Assembly (NCBI GenBank): GCA_031270205.1 | Contig: JAISYA010000005.1 | Coordinates: forward strand, 1-16,460 | DNA length: 16,460 bases | Reading direction: 5' to 3' | Source of the DNA: Treponema sp. | GTDB taxonomy: Bacteria; Spirochaetota; Spirochaetia; Treponematales; Breznakiellaceae | Shown here: piece after piece, positions 14,658 to 16,460 of the stretch | How the letters are laid out: every line of letters begins with the position of its first letter | How positions within the stretch are numbered: position 1 is the first letter of the stretch | Made by a program: the position numbers and the translations under genes | The notes under the pieces: model-generated | The model's input: the letters and a program-made list of their open reading frames with translations, nothing else | Database searches by the model: none | What the model was told of the DNA's origin: nothing

Positions 14658-15310
14658 ACCAGCACTCCCGGCCCGCCGCCGATGCCCGGAAAACTGAGCG
14701 TTCCCTTGGTAGACGGAACGGCGTCACGCGCGCGCCCGTCAATCTCGCAGGCGTCGCGGAAGGCGCGGGCCGCCGCCTTAAAGAGCGCCTCTATCCTGTG
14801 GTGATCGCTTCTGCCGCGCAGAATCTCCAGATGCAGCGTACAGCCCGCCGCGGCGGTAAAGCCCTGCCAGAAATCTTCCACCGTATCGGTTTGAAAATGG
14901 CAGCGCGCCGGATATTTCTCGTTAGCCGAGATCAGCGGCGTTCCGGAAAGCTGTCCGTCAAACACGAGAAAAGGCCGCCCTGAAATATCCACCGCGGCCC
15001 GCGCAAGCGTCTCGTCCATGGGAAAAAGGCAGCTCCCGTTCCGGCGGATGCCCCGCTTGTCGCCCAACGCCTGGGCAAAGCACTGCCCCAGCACAATTCC
15101 CGTATCCTCTATCAGGTGGTGCTGATCCACCTCAAGATCCCCCGCCGCCTGAATATCCAGATCGAACAGCCCGTGGCGGGCGAATGTGTTGAGCATGTGA
15201 ACCATAAAGCCTACGGGATACTCAAGTTTCGCTTCCCCCTTCCCGTCAAGATTCAACGTAATGGTAATATCCGTCTCTTTTGTCTTCCTGGAAATCTCCG
15301 CGCAGCGCAT
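14654..15310 (-). CDS. hisB: Imidazoleglycerol-phosphate dehydratase
   Basis: HisB removes water from imidazole glycerol phosphate to form imidazole-acetol phosphate (EC 4.2.1.19), a Mn-dependent reaction. The 218-aa protein is the monofunctional type without the phosphatase domain of E. coli HisB. Metal-binding motifs are visible twice: HMLNTFARHG (His38, His46) with VDQHHLIEDTG (His64, His65, Glu68), and HLEILRGRSDHHRIEALFK (His160, His161, Glu164). The end has the conserved PSTKG followed by about 15 extra residues rich in Gly. AAGGAGG (15316-15322), 5 nt before the ATG, is one of the strongest ribosome binding sites in the window, fitting the position after the 98-nt gap from hisG. Confidence 0.94.
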   Translation of the reverse strand: MRCAEISRKTKETDITITLNLDGKGEAKLEYPVGFMVHMLNTFARHGLFDLDIQAAGDLEVDQHHLIEDTGIVLGQCFAQALGDKRGIRRNGSCLFPMDETLARAAVDISGRPFLVFDGQLSGTPLISANEKYPARCHFQTDTVEDFWQGFTAAAGCTLHLEILRGRSDHHRIEALFKAAARAFRDACEIDGRARDAVPSTKGTLSFPGIGGGPGVLV

Positions 15311-15332
15311 GTCCGCCTCCTTTTATCCGAAA

Positions 15333-15393
15333 GTCTCGTTTAATACCCCAAGGCAAGCTGCGCTTGCCAGGCTTGCCGTGCGGCGGCTCATTC
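15333..15393 (-). repeat. Dispersed intergenic repeat, copy 3, inside the his operon
   Basis: On the minus strand it reads GAATGAGCCGCCGCACGG, CAAGCC, then a central palindrome and GGTATTAAACGAGAC at the end. The central part has GGCAAGC (15352-15358) pairing with GCTTGCC (15362-15368) around TGC. It fills most of the only large gap in the operon, between hisG and hisB. Compared with copy 2 it carries about 18 extra bases in the middle. Confidence 0.7.
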
Positions 15394-15408
15394 ACCGGTA
15401 CCGCACAC

Positions 15409-16284
15409 TCATGGTACCACTTTCCGCAGATCGTATTCCACAATATCAAGCGCGCCCAGTTTTTTCAGCCGGGGGATAATGTCGGGAACCTCGTGCTTCT
15501 TGACGGCGATTTTCACCGCGTAACCTTCGCCGCCGTAGAGCGGGGCCACGGTGGGACTGCGCATCGCCGGAAGCCTCCCGGCCGCCGCTTCGAAACAATC
15601 TTTGGGTATGTTCATTTCCAGCATAACCCGCTCCCTGCCGTCGAGGACCGCGCGGAACAGCATGGCAAGTTCCTCAATACGGTTCCGCTTTGCCGTATCC
15701 GCCATGGCCGCGTGGGAAGCCACAAAGCGGGTGGAAGACTCAAGCAGGGTGTCGATGATCTTAAGACCGTTGTCCCGCAGCGTCTGGCCCGACGAGGTGT
15801 TGTCGATGATCATGTCCGCGTCATCAGGCGGGAAGACCTCGGTGGCGCCGTAAGTACGGAGAACGCGGTAACGGTAGCCGGAAGACTTGAGCCATTCCCC
15901 GGCAAGGTTCACGTACTCGGTAGCGACTACGAGTTTTTTGGAGCGGAGTACCGCCTCGTCAAAAGAGCGGGGAACCGCCGCCACTATCCTGACCGGATCA
16001 AAGCCCATGTCCATAATCTCTTCCACATCAGCGCCGCTTTCCCGAATCCAGTCGACGCCGGTAAAACCCGCGTCATGGCTCCCCAGTTCCAAAAGCTCGG
16101 CCACGTTCTGCGGCTTCATGATCTTGGCGTCAAGCCAGTCCACGCCGATCACCGGCCGGTACGTACGGTCCGCCAGCGCGATGGGAAAGCCCGCCTCGGC
16201 AAAGAGCCGCGCCACACTGTCGAAAATCCGCCCTTTGGGGATCAGCACCCTCAGCGGTGTTGCAATGTTCAATGTATCGCTCAT
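15409..16284 (-). CDS. hisG: ATP phosphoribosyltransferase, long form
   Basis: HisG joins ATP and PRPP to phosphoribosyl-ATP, the first and controlled step of the pathway (EC 2.4.2.17). The 291-aa protein is the long, self-sufficient form. The catalytic part has LRVLIPKGRIFDSVARLF at the N-terminus and the PRPP-binding GATEVFPPDDADMIIDNTSS (156-175). The C-terminal ACT-like regulatory domain, about 219-291, starts MLEMNIPKDC and contains LPAMRSPTVAPLY and the end GALDIVEYDL. That domain implies feedback inhibition by histidine, and no hisZ is needed. I chose ATG 16284 because GGAG (16290-16293) lies 5 nt upstream; the frame stays open to 16323, but that start would lie inside the attenuator terminator. 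Together with the leader it shows two layers of control, allosteric and transcriptional. Confidence 0.95.
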   Translation of the reverse strand: MSDTLNIATPLRVLIPKGRIFDSVARLFAEAGFPIALADRTYRPVIGVDWLDAKIMKPQNVAELLELGSHDAGFTGVDWIRESGADVEEIMDMGFDPVRIVAAVPRSFDEAVLRSKKLVVATEYVNLAGEWLKSSGYRYRVLRTYGATEVFPPDDADMIIDNTSSGQTLRDNGLKIIDTLLESSTRFVASHAAMADTAKRNRIEELAMLFRAVLDGRERVMLEMNIPKDCFEAAAGRLPAMRSPTVAPLYGGEGYAVKIAVKKHEVPDIIPRLKKLGALDIVEYDLRKVVP

Positions 16285-16293
16285 ATCAGCTCC

Positions 16294-16340
16294 AAAAAAA
16301 AGCCGTGAACCCCGCCGGAACAATCCGGAAGTCCACGGCT
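16294..16340 (-). terminator. Histidine attenuator terminator before hisG
   Basis: In the RNA of the minus strand the 5' arm AGCCGTGGACTTCCGG (16340 down to 16325) pairs with the 3' arm CCGGCGGGGTTCACGGCT (16318 down to 16301), loop 6 nt. The outer 7 bp (AGCCGTG with CACGGCT) and inner 4 bp (CCGG with CCGG) are perfect, with a looser middle. Seven T follow directly (16300-16294), then the GGAG of hisG. This is a classical intrinsic terminator placed so that transcription stops just before the operon. Confidence 0.85.
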
Positions 16341-16380
16341 GCTGTACCGTTTAGGCCCCGTAACGGGGACCGGACTCCGG
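16325..16380 (-). promoter_or_regulatory. Antiterminator of the his leader
   Basis: The segment CCGGAGTCC (16380 down to 16372), inside the leader-peptide codons, can pair over 9 bp with one bulged U to GGACTTCCGG (16334 down to 16325), which is part of the terminator 5' arm. Formation of this pair would break the terminator. It lies about 12 nt after the last His codon. A separate stable hairpin, CCCCG/CGGGG extended by GG/CC (16354-16371), covers the end of the leader frame and competes with it. The pairing is read from the sequence; the switching is inference. Confidence 0.7.
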
Positions 16381-16419
16381 GGGGAGAAAAACATGATGAT
16401 GCGGCACAGTCCGATTCAT
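16351..16419 (-). CDS. hisL: His leader peptide with three His codons
   Basis: This is a 22-codon frame starting MNRTVPHHHVF. Codons 7-9 are CAT CAT CAT (16401-16393) and the stop is TAA at 16353-16351. It is the sensor of a histidine attenuator: when charged tRNA-His is scarce the ribosome pauses here and the antiterminator can form; when it is plentiful the ribosome runs on to the stop and the terminator folds. The run has three His codons, fewer than the seven of the enterobacterial leader. No Shine-Dalgarno sequence is visible before the ATG. The predicted transcription start is close to the ATG itself, so the mRNA may be leaderless. The symbol is given by function and position; there is no sequence similarity to E. 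coli hisL. Confidence 0.8.
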   Translation of the reverse strand: MNRTVPHHHVFLPPESGPRYGA

Positions 16420-16425
16420 GGAAAT

Positions 16426-16454
16426 ACGGTAACGGAATAGGGCGGAATAGTCAA
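16426..16454 (-). promoter_or_regulatory. Candidate promoter of the his operon
   Basis: On the minus strand -35 TTGACT (16449-16454, 5 of 6) and -10 TACCGT (16426-16431, 3 of 6) are 17 bp apart. The spacer holds two copies of CTATTCCG exactly 10 bp apart (16443-16450 and 16433-16440), i.e. one helical turn. The start of transcription would fall near 16419-16420. The window ends 6 bp beyond the -35 box, so a better promoter further upstream cannot be excluded. Confidence 0.45.
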
Positions 16455-16460
16455 GTCGGC

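Noticed and set aside
14654..15310. Unusual DQHH motif in HisB
   Set aside because: The position before HH is variable in the family signature, so it does not signal lost activity.
15280..16308. Plus-strand frame of 342 codons over hisG
   Set aside because: It is antisense to a well-conserved hisG and to the attenuator; composition (His/Arg-rich) is typical of a shadow frame.
16285..16323. Longer HisG starting at 16323
   Set aside because: That start lies in the terminator stem and the extension would translate the U-tract; GGAG favours ATG 16284.
16294..16460. T-box riboswitch for tRNA-His upstream of hisG
   Set aside because: I find no T-box consensus or specifier-loop layout, and there is not enough room between promoter and terminator; a leader peptide with three His codons explains the region.

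Overview
The window reads as chromosomal DNA of a free-living or gut-associated spirochaete of the Treponema group (termite-gut-type treponemes are my best guess). The grounds are: a spirochaete-style lipobox on the lipoprotein at 655-1314, a small helix-turn-helix protein of a type I associate with treponemes, hflK/hflC, trmB and ligA in moderately GC-rich DNA (high 50s % by eye), and short palindromic repeats between the genes. The genus is inferred from protein style and repeat character, without any database search.

Left part (1-4175, genes on +). An AT-rich stretch carries a perfect 18-bp inverted repeat and a 77-aa helix-turn-helix protein. A mostly non-coding stretch follows, with a palindromic TTCCAAAAC hairpin and a copy of a dispersed repeat. 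A good sigma70-type promoter then opens the unit lipoprotein - trmB - ligA, whose 5' UTR begins with a hairpin. The unit ends in a second copy of both repeat types.

Middle part (4176-8457, genes on -). An XRE/HigA-like regulator with a Lys/Ala/Pro-rich repeated tail has its own strong promoter. Next comes a membrane protein of unknown function, with a kinase-like but apparently catalytically dead cytoplasmic part, one membrane span and an extracytoplasmic domain. Then comes the hflK-hflC pair, membrane stomatin/prohibitin-family partners usually linked to FtsH.

Right part (8581-16460, all on -). This is a compact histidine operon in transcription order hisG - hisB - hisH - hisF - hisA/hisI/hisE fusion - hisC - hisD - radical SAM protein. 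Most junctions overlap or abut. Upstream of hisG is a complete-looking histidine attenuator: a promoter candidate, a 22-codon leader peptide with three consecutive His codons, an antiterminator option, and a terminator with a U-tract ending right at the hisG ribosome binding site. The operon supplies every step from PRPP+ATP to histidine except histidinol-phosphate phosphatase, which must lie elsewhere.

The points most worth following are the his attenuator, the trifunctional HisA-HisI-HisE protein, the radical SAM gene translationally coupled to hisD, the dispersed palindromic repeat family (one copy inside the his operon), the orphan HigA-like protein with a histone-H1-like tail, and the pseudokinase-like membrane protein.
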